From: Lachnospiraceae bacterium
Lineage (GTDB): Bacteria; Bacillota; Clostridia; Lachnospirales; Lachnospiraceae
Reading direction: 5' to 3'
Length of the DNA: 64,000 nt
Assembly (NCBI GenBank): GCA_017550165.1
Contig: JAFZQH010000020.1
Coordinates: 62,001 to 126,000, forward strand
Below are positions 8,793 through 17,004 of this stretch, piece after piece. The notes under the pieces are model-generated. The model saw only the letters and a list, made by a program, of their open reading frames with translations. It ran no database searches and was not told the DNA's origin. Position 1 is the first letter of the stretch; every line of letters starts with the position of its first letter. A program made the position numbers and the translations under genes.

Positions 8793-9551
8793 TCATACGA
8801 TAAAGCGTCTTCTTTTGCAATGGAATAATACTACTGCCGAGATAATGATCAGGACCCCGCATATGATCCCGAATACAAGGACACTTCTTGCAACAAGATC
8901 GGAGAAGAACTGCTCCGGCAGAAGGCGTATCATCATATCTGTAGCCGGATTAAGGAGCCAAAGGTCATTGGTAAAAAAGACTCCGTGAAAGCGCTCCCAA
9001 AACTCCGTAAAACCGAAGGCTGCGATAAATATGCCAATAAAAGCGAAAAAAGCCGCAGTGGCTGCGCAGGCCAAAAGGTAGGACCGGGCAAGAAAAACAG
9101 CCACCCCCCGCCTCCATATAAAGGCCAGGACTCCTATGATGACCGCAGCAGCTAACAGGCAGGCCGTCCTGACTGCAATGGCTGTGTCAAGCATGGCTTT
9201 AACATCTATCATATGTGTCTTTTCCCGGTCATTGAAGAATTCGCGATAAGTCCCTCCCATGGTTGTATATACCACCAGATCATCCCTCTCGCCATACAGA
9301 TACTTCATCATTTCCTTAGAAACCACTTCAATGTCATCCAAATTCATATCAAGGGAAATATCAACTCTGCATTTAATATATTCGTTGATAAAGAAGGAGT
9401 TGTCAGTAATGTTGAATTCAACGGAAAGCACTACTGAAGCCACTATCAGACATAAAGAGGCAATCACGCCCAGAGTATACGTAACTGCCCTTTTCTTTAA
9501 ACTGCTATTATTGTTGGGGGATAGAACACTATCATTGTCTCCCTTGTTCAT
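8793..9551 (-). CDS. DUF1461 / TIGR01906-family integral membrane protein
   Basis: This 252-aa protein has four clear hydrophobic segments, near residues 25-48, 130-150, 155-180 and 220-243. A long outer loop lies between the first two. The loop carries the family pattern FFNDREKTHMIDV, and a later loop has FHGVFFTNDLWLLNP and LLPEQFF, which I recognise from the DUF1461 family. No biochemical role is established for the family to my knowledge. Its ATG overlaps the stop of the DUF1638 gene (ATGA), so the two are coupled. Function is unknown; membrane location and family are the supported statements. Confidence 0.85.
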   Translation of the reverse strand: MNKGDNDSVLSPNNNSSLKKRAVTYTLGVIASLCLIVASVVLSVEFNITDNSFFINEYIKCRVDISLDMNLDDIEVVSKEMMKYLYGERDDLVVYTTMGGTYREFFNDREKTHMIDVKAMLDTAIAVRTACLLAAAVIIGVLAFIWRRGVAVFLARSYLLACAATAAFFAFIGIFIAAFGFTEFWERFHGVFFTNDLWLLNPATDMMIRLLPEQFFSDLVARSVLVFGIICGVLIIISAVVLFHCKRRRFIV

Positions 9552-10315
9552 GACCGATCGTCTCCTTGTTCCATCTTAACCTTGATAACGTCTTCATCAT
9601 AAGACGGGGCGATCTCCTGACCGGGTTCAAGTACCACAAACCTGTCCGGAGCCCAGTTGCCTTCTATAAGATCGCTTATCAGAGAATCATTTCCGTCCAC
9701 CTTTTTGTATTTCCAATTATGATATTCGGCGATCTCCTTCACCCTGTCTTCGTATTCTTCCGGCGTAAACCCCGGCCAGTTCAGGAATGTAGCCGTATCA
9801 TAGTTTTTCAGCATCTCCCGCTCCATGTCCAACAGGTATTCCACCGTATCCTCATCCTCAAATTTAGCCATGTATTCCGCCCGTAGGCGCTCCAGCCTCA
9901 TTTCATCCTCATTTATTCCCAGTTCCATCCAGCCTCTTGAATACATGTAGGATCCGCCGTTCTCGGCAAAGTACTCACTGTAGGCCTCCTTGGATCCCAT
10001 AAGCAGGGTTGAACAATCGTGGGCCTTTGGCACCACTATCCTGTACCTGCTGCTGCGGATACCGCAGATCGCATTTGAACAGAGTCCGTAGGCTATAAGG
10101 ATGGCATCGATATCGTTCAAGGTCAGATCGTTGGTATATTTGCTGCTATTCGAATCAATATCATCTATCTCCTTCTGCAGAACATCCCGCAGTATCTCAG
10201 GGGTCTGATGATAGTCCTGCCTGATAAGGGTAACATCCACGATATTACGCGTACGGGCAATAACAGACGCTATCTCTCTTTGAATAAGCTTGTAGCCGAT
10301 CAACTTGTATCTCAC
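9548..10315 (-). CDS. DUF1638 family protein
   Basis: A 255-aa soluble protein with the DUF1638 look. It begins MRYKLIGYKLIQREIASVIA, then has AILIAYGLCSNAICGI and PKAHDCSTLLMGSKEAY near residues 85-125, followed by NGGSYMYSRGWMELG. The conserved Cys and His in these patches could form a metal or cofactor site, but that is inference. The start codon is GTG, with GGGAGG 6 nt upstream. DUF1638 proteins are often seen near corrinoid methyltransferase genes in other genomes, but none is in this window. Here it sits between a PucR-type regulator and a DUF1461 membrane protein, with 27-nt spacing upstream and a 4-nt overlap downstream. Confidence 0.82.
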   Translation of the reverse strand: MRYKLIGYKLIQREIASVIARTRNIVDVTLIRQDYHQTPEILRDVLQKEIDDIDSNSSKYTNDLTLNDIDAILIAYGLCSNAICGIRSSRYRIVVPKAHDCSTLLMGSKEAYSEYFAENGGSYMYSRGWMELGINEDEMRLERLRAEYMAKFEDEDTVEYLLDMEREMLKNYDTATFLNWPGFTPEEYEDRVKEIAEYHNWKYKKVDGNDSLISDLIEGNWAPDRFVVLEPGQEIAPSYDEDVIKVKMEQGDDRS

Positions 10316-10342
10316 TTAATGCCTCCCTCATACCCCGGAGTT

Positions 10343-11803
10343 TTATGAAAACTCATTCTCATAATAGCGTCCCAGAAGCTGGAAGGATATCACCAGGTAT
10401 TGCCTAAGTGAAGGATTATCCAGATCCAGGTCTACCAGTTCCTTGATCTTCTTGATCCTGTACAGCAGAGAATTCCTGTGAATAGAGAGTATCTCCGCGG
10501 TCTTCACCAGATTGCGCTCATTGAGAAGGTACCTGTACAGAGTATTGTATAATTCTGACTTGTTCGTCTCATCATATCTTTTCAAAATATATAATGCAGG
10601 ATGAATAATTGCAGTTTTTGAATTGGTTTTGATCACATTGAGAAGATACTTCATAATGTAGTCGCTGCAGTAATTAATGCTTCCTGCTGCGGGATTGCCG
10701 AATTTGAGTGCTATATCCGCCTGCTCGTAATAAAGCTTGAGATTCATGATATTGGTAAACTGGAAGCTGACGCCGCAGCAGCAGCAATTCTCCCGAAGGA
10801 TGGTAACAAGTTCCTTTTCAATATCCTCAATGGGTATTAACGAGGTATTGCCGATAATGGCAGCTGAGAACTCATGGAAAATGGTATAACAATCATGAAG
10901 GTGGGTTCCCACCTCGTCAACTATCTTCTGATGGATCTCCGGACTTGAATCGAAAAGGAAGAGCTTAATGATGACCTTCATATCTGAATCTTTCCAGTTA
11001 AGGACAGCCAGCTGTTTATCAACCTCCTCCTTCAGCAGATGCTTATCTTCAAGAAGGTTTGTAAAGATGGCGGATTCGACTTTCTGCTCCGTCTGTTCAT
11101 CATTGAATCTTATCCAATATTCAATAAGATGCGCCAAAGTAGCGCACAAATGAAGTCGTCCCTCTGTTATCTTGTGTTTATGCTCTATGACAATGATCTG
11201 GCCCAGATATTTCTTAAAGCTGAAAAGATTAACCCAGACAGACCGATTGGGCATATCGGGAAAATTAGCAATATACGCCGACTTCACCTTGTCGTACTTT
11301 TGAAGTCCCGGCTTGAAGCTTACCATCCTGCTCTGCATATTGCTGCCGGAAAAGATATTCTTCCATGTGGTTTCAAGTTCTCTTTTATACAGATTGGAAT
11401 ATGAAAGAACCTTGTAGGATGAATCGTAGACCAGAATAGGCTCATCGATAATGGCATGCGAATCATCGATAAGTCTCTGAAGGCTGCATCCTTCATTGAT
11501 GGAATCCACCATGCTGTCAGCCCATTTGTTATAAAAATCAAATGCAGATAAAATTTCATTCAAAACATGCTCTATATCATTGGTATCCAGCAGCATCATG
11601 TCATGTTCATGAACACAGATAACACCATCTCCGCCGCTGCCAATGAATTCCTGGGCTCTGCCGAGATAAACATTCTGCTTCTCCATAACCATTTCCGCGG
11701 AATAAAGCCGGACACCGCGTAAGGCCTGTACGCCGTCCTTAATATAAATAATGGGGTTATACTTCCACAGCCAGTCTGCCAGGATCCACATACTTAATCT
11801 CAT
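10343..11803 (-). CDS. PucR/CdaR-type transcriptional regulator
   Basis: A 486-aa cytoplasmic regulator. The C-terminal ~60 residues match the PucR-type helix-turn-helix: NERNLVKTAEILSIHRNSL followed by LYRIKKIKELVDLDLDNP (about residues 425-470). The preceding region (about 290-420) resembles the GGDEF-like/CdaR middle domain, and the N-terminal ~260 residues would be a sensing region with PAS- or GAF-like character. Members of this family usually control neighbouring metabolic genes in response to a small molecule. The DUF1638 and DUF1461 genes directly downstream are the obvious candidates, possibly with purL. TAGGAGTAATATT precedes the ATG. A weak terminator hairpin just upstream suggests the gene may start its own transcript. 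Confidence 0.85.
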   Translation of the reverse strand: MRLSMWILADWLWKYNPIIYIKDGVQALRGVRLYSAEMVMEKQNVYLGRAQEFIGSGGDGVICVHEHDMMLLDTNDIEHVLNEILSAFDFYNKWADSMVDSINEGCSLQRLIDDSHAIIDEPILVYDSSYKVLSYSNLYKRELETTWKNIFSGSNMQSRMVSFKPGLQKYDKVKSAYIANFPDMPNRSVWVNLFSFKKYLGQIIVIEHKHKITEGRLHLCATLAHLIEYWIRFNDEQTEQKVESAIFTNLLEDKHLLKEEVDKQLAVLNWKDSDMKVIIKLFLFDSSPEIHQKIVDEVGTHLHDCYTIFHEFSAAIIGNTSLIPIEDIEKELVTILRENCCCCGVSFQFTNIMNLKLYYEQADIALKFGNPAAGSINYCSDYIMKYLLNVIKTNSKTAIIHPALYILKRYDETNKSELYNTLYRYLLNERNLVKTAEILSIHRNSLLYRIKKIKELVDLDLDNPSLRQYLVISFQLLGRYYENEFS

Positions 11804-11814
11804 AATATTACTCC

Positions 11815-11843
11815 TAAAAAATTAATCTTGGACTTGATTAATT
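11815..11843 (-). terminator. Weak AT-rich terminator after the TPR gene
   Basis: On the minus strand, arms AATTAATC and GATTAATT (8 bp, 8-nt loop) are followed directly by five Ts. The hairpin includes the TPR gene's stop codon. The low G+C of the stem makes it a weak or partial terminator, so some read-through into the PucR-type gene is likely. Confidence 0.5.
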
Positions 11844-13205
11844 CAGCCCTTCCAAAGCTCTCTTTGATTCTTTTCCCACAACACTGTCTTCCCCCATTAT
11901 CTCTATGATCTTGTTGTAGGTTTCCTTCGCTTTGTCTTTATCATTCTTCCCCTGGTAGCTTCGGGCCAGTTCCAGAAGTGCACTGCATCCCTGGTAGCTT
12001 TCATCTATGCCGATAACCTTCTCAAAATTCTTAATGGCCTCATCAAAATTCTCAGCCTTTAACGCCTCATCTCCGTTATTATAAAATGTAACTGCCACAA
12101 CCCTGTCAGATGACTCCTTCAACTGAGTGTAATATTCTTTGGCCGTATCGTCCAGAAGATCCGGCTTAACACCCTCCAACGCCTCATATATGGCCATGGC
12201 GTCTTTGCTGTCCATATTAAGTATCTTATATAATGCCGAGTATGCCTCCCTGACTTCCGTTGTACGGGACGCCTCTTCCGAAAGCTTGTCCTTTTCAGTC
12301 TCCAGTTCCTTGATCTTTCTCTCAAGATTCCCTATCTCCGAGGATTTGTCAGCCAGCTGCTCGTTTGCTGTAACAAGCGAGTTGTTCGCATTGGAATCGG
12401 AGTTGTATTTAACGGCCGGAACTATGAGAAATACCGTAGCCAGGACTCCCAGCACAAGCCCGAATATGATGTTGATAAGGCCGTTGAATCCGGTGCTTTC
12501 AAAACTCGACTTACTACCCAGCAGCTTTTCCTTTAATCGTTCCTCTTTTTCCTGTTCTCTTTCTTTGGCCAGCCGCTCCTTGGAACCCTTCTTGTATACA
12601 CTGTCCAGTTCTCCCATGTACCGAAGTGTCAGCGGATCCGTCTTGTTTATTTTATATGCCTTATTTAGGCTTCTTTTCGCTCTTTCATATTCCTTATTCT
12701 TAAGGTACAAAAGAGCCAGGAGCTGATGACCCTTAACAAGGTTAGGATTGGAGATGACAACCTTCTTGAGCTGGATCACAGCCAGGTCATCACTCCCCTG
12801 TTTGCAATACATCAGTGACAGGTTGTACTTCTTTATGGCCTGATTAAGGTTCTCCAGCTTGTTGGGATTGCTCTGTATCTTCGAGAGATAATAATCCGCC
12901 GCATTATCTTCGGGCCGGATATTCTTACTGATAACCCATTCGCTGAGAGCATCCACAACCTCTCCAACCTCAAAATACACCAAACCCAAAAGGTTTCGTG
13001 CATCTATGTTCTCCTTATTATATCTCAAGCTGAGCTTGAGAGTATCTATCGCACCTGTAAGTTCTCTGTTCCCCGCCAGATATAATCCTTCATTGTATAA
13101 GGCATTGGACAGAGCCACAGCCCTGCCGTACATCCGAACATTTGCCCCACAGTAATCGCAGGTACTGAGAGAAGACAGCTTTCGTCCGCAATTATAACAT
13201 CTCAT
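11838..13205 (-). CDS. Zinc-ribbon, TPR membrane protein with TPRs on both sides of the membrane segment
   Basis: This 455-aa protein of unknown role has an unusual layout. The N-terminus MRCYNCGRKL...TCDYCG holds a four-cysteine zinc ribbon (Cys3, 6, 16, 19). TPR-like helical repeats follow at about 30-205, then a charged linker rich in Lys/Glu/Arg (205-232). A single membrane span lies at about 242-266, a coiled coil at about 270-316, and further TPR units at about 365-450 (GDEALKAENFDEAIKNFEKV, NDKDKAKETYNKI). The positive linker suggests the zinc ribbon and first TPRs are cytoplasmic and the rest outside. The ATG overlaps the preceding small gene by 14 nt. It probably scaffolds proteins across the membrane; the partners are unknown. 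Confidence 0.85.
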   Translation of the reverse strand: MRCYNCGRKLSSLSTCDYCGANVRMYGRAVALSNALYNEGLYLAGNRELTGAIDTLKLSLRYNKENIDARNLLGLVYFEVGEVVDALSEWVISKNIRPEDNAADYYLSKIQSNPNKLENLNQAIKKYNLSLMYCKQGSDDLAVIQLKKVVISNPNLVKGHQLLALLYLKNKEYERAKRSLNKAYKINKTDPLTLRYMGELDSVYKKGSKERLAKEREQEKEERLKEKLLGSKSSFESTGFNGLINIIFGLVLGVLATVFLIVPAVKYNSDSNANNSLVTANEQLADKSSEIGNLERKIKELETEKDKLSEEASRTTEVREAYSALYKILNMDSKDAMAIYEALEGVKPDLLDDTAKEYYTQLKESSDRVVAVTFYNNGDEALKAENFDEAIKNFEKVIGIDESYQGCSALLELARSYQGKNDKDKAKETYNKIIEIMGEDSVVGKESKRALEGLN

Positions 13206-13383
13206 TTCCGTTTCTGCCTTTCGACTGCTGATTCATCCTGCGGGAATCCTTCTGTATCTCATCCAGCATTTCTTTCACAAAATCAGTAACATCCGCCACT
13301 TCTCTATTGTATATGGCCTCCTCGGCCTCATCAATATCCGTACTGGGCTTGAACTTATTCAGTTCTTCCTCAAAATTAAGCAT
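13192..13383 (-). CDS. Small acidic protein (63 aa), unknown function
   Basis: A 63-residue charged protein without membrane segments, predicted mostly helical. It contains an acidic middle (DIDEAEEA) and a polar tail rich in Arg, Gln and Asn. It is supported as a real gene by CGGAGG 6 nt before the ATG, by its place in the co-directional run, and by its 3' end overlapping the next gene's start by 14 nt, as in translational coupling. I recognise no family. Confidence 0.65.
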   Translation of the reverse strand: MLNFEEELNKFKPSTDIDEAEEAIYNREVADVTDFVKEMLDEIQKDSRRMNQQSKGRNGNEML

Positions 13384-13418
13384 TATTATCCTCCGTAAAA
13401 TACTGAAGACATCCCCAC

Positions 13419-14813
13419 CTAAGTCGGTTCACTGTATGAGTAGGGACGCTTTATGATATTATCGTCCAGGTTCATGAATTCCACTGCCATCTCCTTTTCC
13501 TTTGTTACCAGTTTTCTGGACTCAATGGAAACGGTGACTCTGGGGTATACGTAACCTGACACGCGAACGTAGGCAGCCTTGCCACGGCCTATCATGGCTT
13601 CAACCTTGGACAGTTCCGCACGATCCTGGCTTAAAATAACATTATCCTGGATCTTTGCCCTTATAAGCTGGGCCTTGCGGGGATCATCTTTTCTGATCCT
13701 GGGGTCTTTCTCCATCAATTCTTCGAATTGCTTGATACCTACTTCAATTCGTTTAATGTTGATTTCATTTTTCTCTATTTTTTTAAGAAGGATCTCCCGT
13801 CTGACATAAGTCTCCTGCGGGACTCCTACACTGACCTCCGTGGGGATCTCGGCCTCGTTGCCGATGGTACCGGCATACACTCCCTGTAAGGCATTAACAC
13901 TGCCTCCTACTATGGCAGACTTTTTACCGTCAAGGATCAGTTTTTCGCAGGATACCACCTCTGTATTCATCAGAACCTCTGCATGTATTGTTCCTCCTGC
14001 CCTGACCTTGGTGTTCTCTATAAACTTGGCGGTAATATTGCCGCCTGCACTGACTTTAGCCTTATATCCGCCTTGCATCCCGCTTCTGAAGATAATATCT
14101 TTACCTACATCAATGACCGCTGTCTCCACATTACCGTTAACGGTAAGATTGCCTCCGGCTTTAATGCTGATGCCGGTGCATACCTTTCCGTATATGACCA
14201 CATCCCCGGGGAAATTGATATTACCGGTGGACAGATCCGCATCTCCGGTTATCTCATATATCTCAGAGATGACTATCTTGTCACCCTGGACCTCTATCTT
14301 GCCGTCAAGCAGGGAAATATATGTTTTATCGTCTTCTAATCTTTCAAAGCCCCTTCCCTTCAGGGGAGGAAGTTCCCTGGCCCGCTTGGGCATAAGGCTT
14401 TTTCCTTTAACCGTGTAACCGGAAAGACCCTGCACCGACGGAATATATGTAGCTATTACCTGATCCTTCTTGACATGAACAATAGAACTGATGCTCCAGT
14501 AATCGATAGTACCGTCCGCTTTGGCATCCGGCTTTTTATCTATGACTCTGTTGAAATTATACTCGAAATATCCATCCACACCATCCTGGGGGAATTCTCC
14601 CTGGGCAACAATTACCTCTCTGTAATACAGGCCCCTCTCGATCATATCATTAATAACATCATCCTTTATGCCCATAACGACGCCATTATTATCCAGAAGA
14701 GCATCTATCTCTCTTCTGGAATAATTGACTCCTTCACCGGGGTCAATAAGGTATAAATACGCCTGCATCTGATCGCCTGAAACTCTGACGTAAGTTTTGC
14801 TTTGATCAGCCAT
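13419..14813 (-). CDS. FapA/DUF342-family polymer-forming protein
   Basis: This protein of about 464 aa belongs to the DUF342 (FapA) family. An N-terminal region (TYVRVSGDQMQAYLYL...) precedes a long right-handed beta-helix-like stretch at about 165-320, built from repeats such as ITGDADLSTGNINFPGDVVI, GGNLTVNGNVE and GGNITAKFIENTKVRAGGTI. It ends with a coiled-coil and small beta region. Family members are implicated in cell-surface or flagellar assembly functions, mostly by genomic context. I chose the ATG at 14811-14813 because GGAGGAAG lies just upstream; an in-frame ATG at 14855 overlaps the kinase end and lacks a ribosome binding site. It lies downstream of a soluble hybrid kinase, which suggests shared control. 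Confidence 0.85.
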   Translation of the reverse strand: MADQSKTYVRVSGDQMQAYLYLIDPGEGVNYSRREIDALLDNNGVVMGIKDDVINDMIERGLYYREVIVAQGEFPQDGVDGYFEYNFNRVIDKKPDAKADGTIDYWSISSIVHVKKDQVIATYIPSVQGLSGYTVKGKSLMPKRARELPPLKGRGFERLEDDKTYISLLDGKIEVQGDKIVISEIYEITGDADLSTGNINFPGDVVIYGKVCTGISIKAGGNLTVNGNVETAVIDVGKDIIFRSGMQGGYKAKVSAGGNITAKFIENTKVRAGGTIHAEVLMNTEVVSCEKLILDGKKSAIVGGSVNALQGVYAGTIGNEAEIPTEVSVGVPQETYVRREILLKKIEKNEINIKRIEVGIKQFEELMEKDPRIRKDDPRKAQLIRAKIQDNVILSQDRAELSKVEAMIGRGKAAYVRVSGYVYPRVTVSIESRKLVTKEKEMAVEFMNLDDNIIKRPYSYSEPT

Positions 14814-14851
14814 AGCATCTTCCTCCGGGCTCACAATTAAGTAACATATGA

Positions 14852-16882
14852 TCAATCAAGAGCTTTTCGAATAGTCTTTAATAACTGCGGTACATCTATG
14901 GGCTTGGAAATATGTCCGCTCATCCCCGACTCCAGGGCTTTTTTCCTGTCTTCCTCAAAAGCATTGGCCGTCATGGCAATAATGGGAATGGAGCTTACGG
15001 TCTTATTGAGGGAACGGATAACATGGGTCGTCTCATATCCGTTCATATTAGGCATCTGGATATCCATCAGCACAACATCATACTGGCCCGTCGATGCCCT
15101 CTTTAACTTCTTGACAGCCTCCATGCCATCCACCGCCGTATCCACAACGGCTCCAAATGCCTTCAGGAGGTCCACCGCTATCTCCCTGTTAAGCTCATTG
15201 TCCTCTACAACCAGGATCTTCAAACCTACAAGGAATTCTTCGTCCTCTTCAGTCTCCACATCCTTACCTGTCTGTGCAGGATGGGCTATCCTGAAGGACA
15301 GTGTCACGGTAACGGTAGTTCCCTTACCCAATTCGGACTCTACATTAACCTTACCGTCCAGAGTGTCTACCAGAGTCTTGACAATTGCCATCCCAAGGCC
15401 TGTACCTGCGGAGGCATCCTCTGTGGAATCCTTTTCCCTGGAGAACTGCTCAAATATATGGGCCAGGAACTCCTTGGACATTCCTACACCTGTATCCGCT
15501 ATGCGAAACTCATATGTGGCATGATCGGGTTTATCGCTGCCGATCTCCCGCAGGGTAAATGAGATCTTGCCCCCGGATTTGGTATATTTCAAAGCGTTGG
15601 ACAGGATATTCAGCAGTATCTGCCTTACACGTAAAGCATCCTGCCATACGAATTCATGCTCCACATCCTCAAAATTACAATAGAATTTGATCCCCTTTTC
15701 CTGCATGGAGGACATGAGCATATCAGCCAGTTCCTGGCATCTTGAAGGAAGAAACCACACGTCCTCCTCAAGGACCATCTTACCGGACTCGATACGTGCC
15801 ATATCCAGCACATCATTGATGAGCTGCAAAAGAAAGGTGTTGGATCTCTGAACCTTATTGAGACAGTCTTCCACAATCTCGGGATTGTCCAGATTCCTCC
15901 TGGCCTTCTCGGTAAAACCGATAATGGCATTCATAGGCGTCCTTATGTCATGTGACATGTTAAAGAGGAATGAGGATTTGGCGCGGTTAGCGGCCTCTGC
16001 AGCCTCTTTCGCCTCTTCCAGCTTCTTCTTCTGGATGACCTCCTCATCGGCATCATAGGTAACACACATGCCGTAAATATCATCCGTGAACTCATCACTT
16101 GTAATGAAGCAGGTAAAACGCCTGTATCTCCAATTGTCCTTGATATCCTTTGCCCGGCAGACTATCTCGGGAGTCGAATTTCCATTCTCAAAACAGGATT
16201 TAAGATGATCAAGAGAAAAGAACTCCATGTACTTCTTCCTGTCATTACCGTGAATGGCCGTCTCGGCTACCCTCTTTATGAGCTCTGTAAAGGAAAGGGG
16301 CTGTTCTCCGAACCGGTTGGAACAGTTAACCTGTTTACCGTCAACCACTTCAATAATGGGATATACCACCAGGTCTCTGGTGAACACAACCCGGAAAAAA
16401 CTCTGCGCAGTGGAAAGAATGGCCTTCTGGTATATATAGGCATCTCTCTGGAGCTTCAGGCCTGCATCATTGTTATATAATCCCACAACAAAGCCTTTGA
16501 ACTTGCCGTTCTCCTGCCTGTCGGCAGTAAACTTCATCTGGTAATCATGAAACTTGCTGTTCACAACACCACGGAAAGATACAATATAAGACTTGCTGTT
16601 CTCAAGGCGCTCCAAAAGGACCTCTCTCCTTGTACTGGCCAGGAAAGATTCCCGGTCAGCCGGGTGGATCAGATAATTAGCCATCATGTCAAGCCTGTGC
16701 GAGAATGTTTCAGCCTTATCCCAGCCCGGGATAATACGGGCAACATCCTCACTCATCCTGTATACCACAGCTGTGTCTTCTAGTTTATTCTTCTTGAGAG
16801 TAACGTACATTATACCCTCATAATCATCCCCGAGTTTGGCCATAATCGAATCTCTTATGGCATTGTTGATCGATTCTCCCAT
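14852..16882 (-). CDS. Soluble hybrid sensor histidine kinase
   Basis: A 676-aa kinase without membrane segments, so it senses an internal signal or a membrane-relayed one. Two PAS-like regions cover about 20-140 and 150-285. The phosphoacceptor motif NMSHDIRTPMNAI carries His311. The ATPase domain has NILSNALKYT, DTGVGMS and GTGLGMAIV (493-501). The receiver domain (about 554-675) shows Glu-Asp at 560-561, Asp607 (LMDIQMPNMNG) and Lys660. There is no Hpt or DNA-binding domain; the Hpt of the other hybrid kinase in this run could in principle be a relay partner, but that is speculation. Its own promoter is visible upstream, so it probably leads the unit with the FapA-like, 63-aa and TPR genes. 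Confidence 0.9.
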   Translation of the reverse strand: MGESINNAIRDSIMAKLGDDYEGIMYVTLKKNKLEDTAVVYRMSEDVARIIPGWDKAETFSHRLDMMANYLIHPADRESFLASTRREVLLERLENSKSYIVSFRGVVNSKFHDYQMKFTADRQENGKFKGFVVGLYNNDAGLKLQRDAYIYQKAILSTAQSFFRVVFTRDLVVYPIIEVVDGKQVNCSNRFGEQPLSFTELIKRVAETAIHGNDRKKYMEFFSLDHLKSCFENGNSTPEIVCRAKDIKDNWRYRRFTCFITSDEFTDDIYGMCVTYDADEEVIQKKKLEEAKEAAEAANRAKSSFLFNMSHDIRTPMNAIIGFTEKARRNLDNPEIVEDCLNKVQRSNTFLLQLINDVLDMARIESGKMVLEEDVWFLPSRCQELADMLMSSMQEKGIKFYCNFEDVEHEFVWQDALRVRQILLNILSNALKYTKSGGKISFTLREIGSDKPDHATYEFRIADTGVGMSKEFLAHIFEQFSREKDSTEDASAGTGLGMAIVKTLVDTLDGKVNVESELGKGTTVTVTLSFRIAHPAQTGKDVETEEDEEFLVGLKILVVEDNELNREIAVDLLKAFGAVVDTAVDGMEAVKKLKRASTGQYDVVLMDIQMPNMNGYETTHVIRSLNKTVSSIPIIAMTANAFEEDRKKALESGMSGHISKPIDVPQLLKTIRKALD

Positions 16883-16927
16883 AAAGTCCCCCTACATGCA
16901 TTAAAAAATTACACAAATACACAGAAT

Positions 16928-16956
16928 ATTTTACCACACAATTGTCTGACAATCAA
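16928..16956 (-). promoter_or_regulatory. Promoter upstream of the soluble hybrid kinase
   Basis: On the minus strand TTGATT (16951-16956) and TAAAAT (16928-16933) are spaced by 17 nt, about 45 nt before the kinase ATG. A perfect palindrome abuts the -35 box. Confidence 0.6.
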
Positions 16957-16958
16957 CA

Positions 16959-16984
16959 ATCGAGTAGTGATATCACTACTCGAT
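16959..16984. repeat. Perfect 26-bp palindrome between valS and the hybrid kinase
   Basis: ATCGAGTAGTGAT is followed directly by its exact complement, giving a 26-bp palindrome with no spacer. It lies 20 nt after the valS stop and 2 nt upstream of the kinase -35 box. It may be the valS terminator (only a loose T-rich run follows) or an operator; the sequence alone does not decide. Confidence 0.6.
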
Positions 16985-17004
16985 CGCATATACTCTTTGT
17001 GCAA

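Noticed and set aside
16959-16984. Calling the palindrome a definite rho-independent terminator of valS
   Set aside because: No clear T-tract follows in the valS sense, so it is listed as a palindrome of undecided role.
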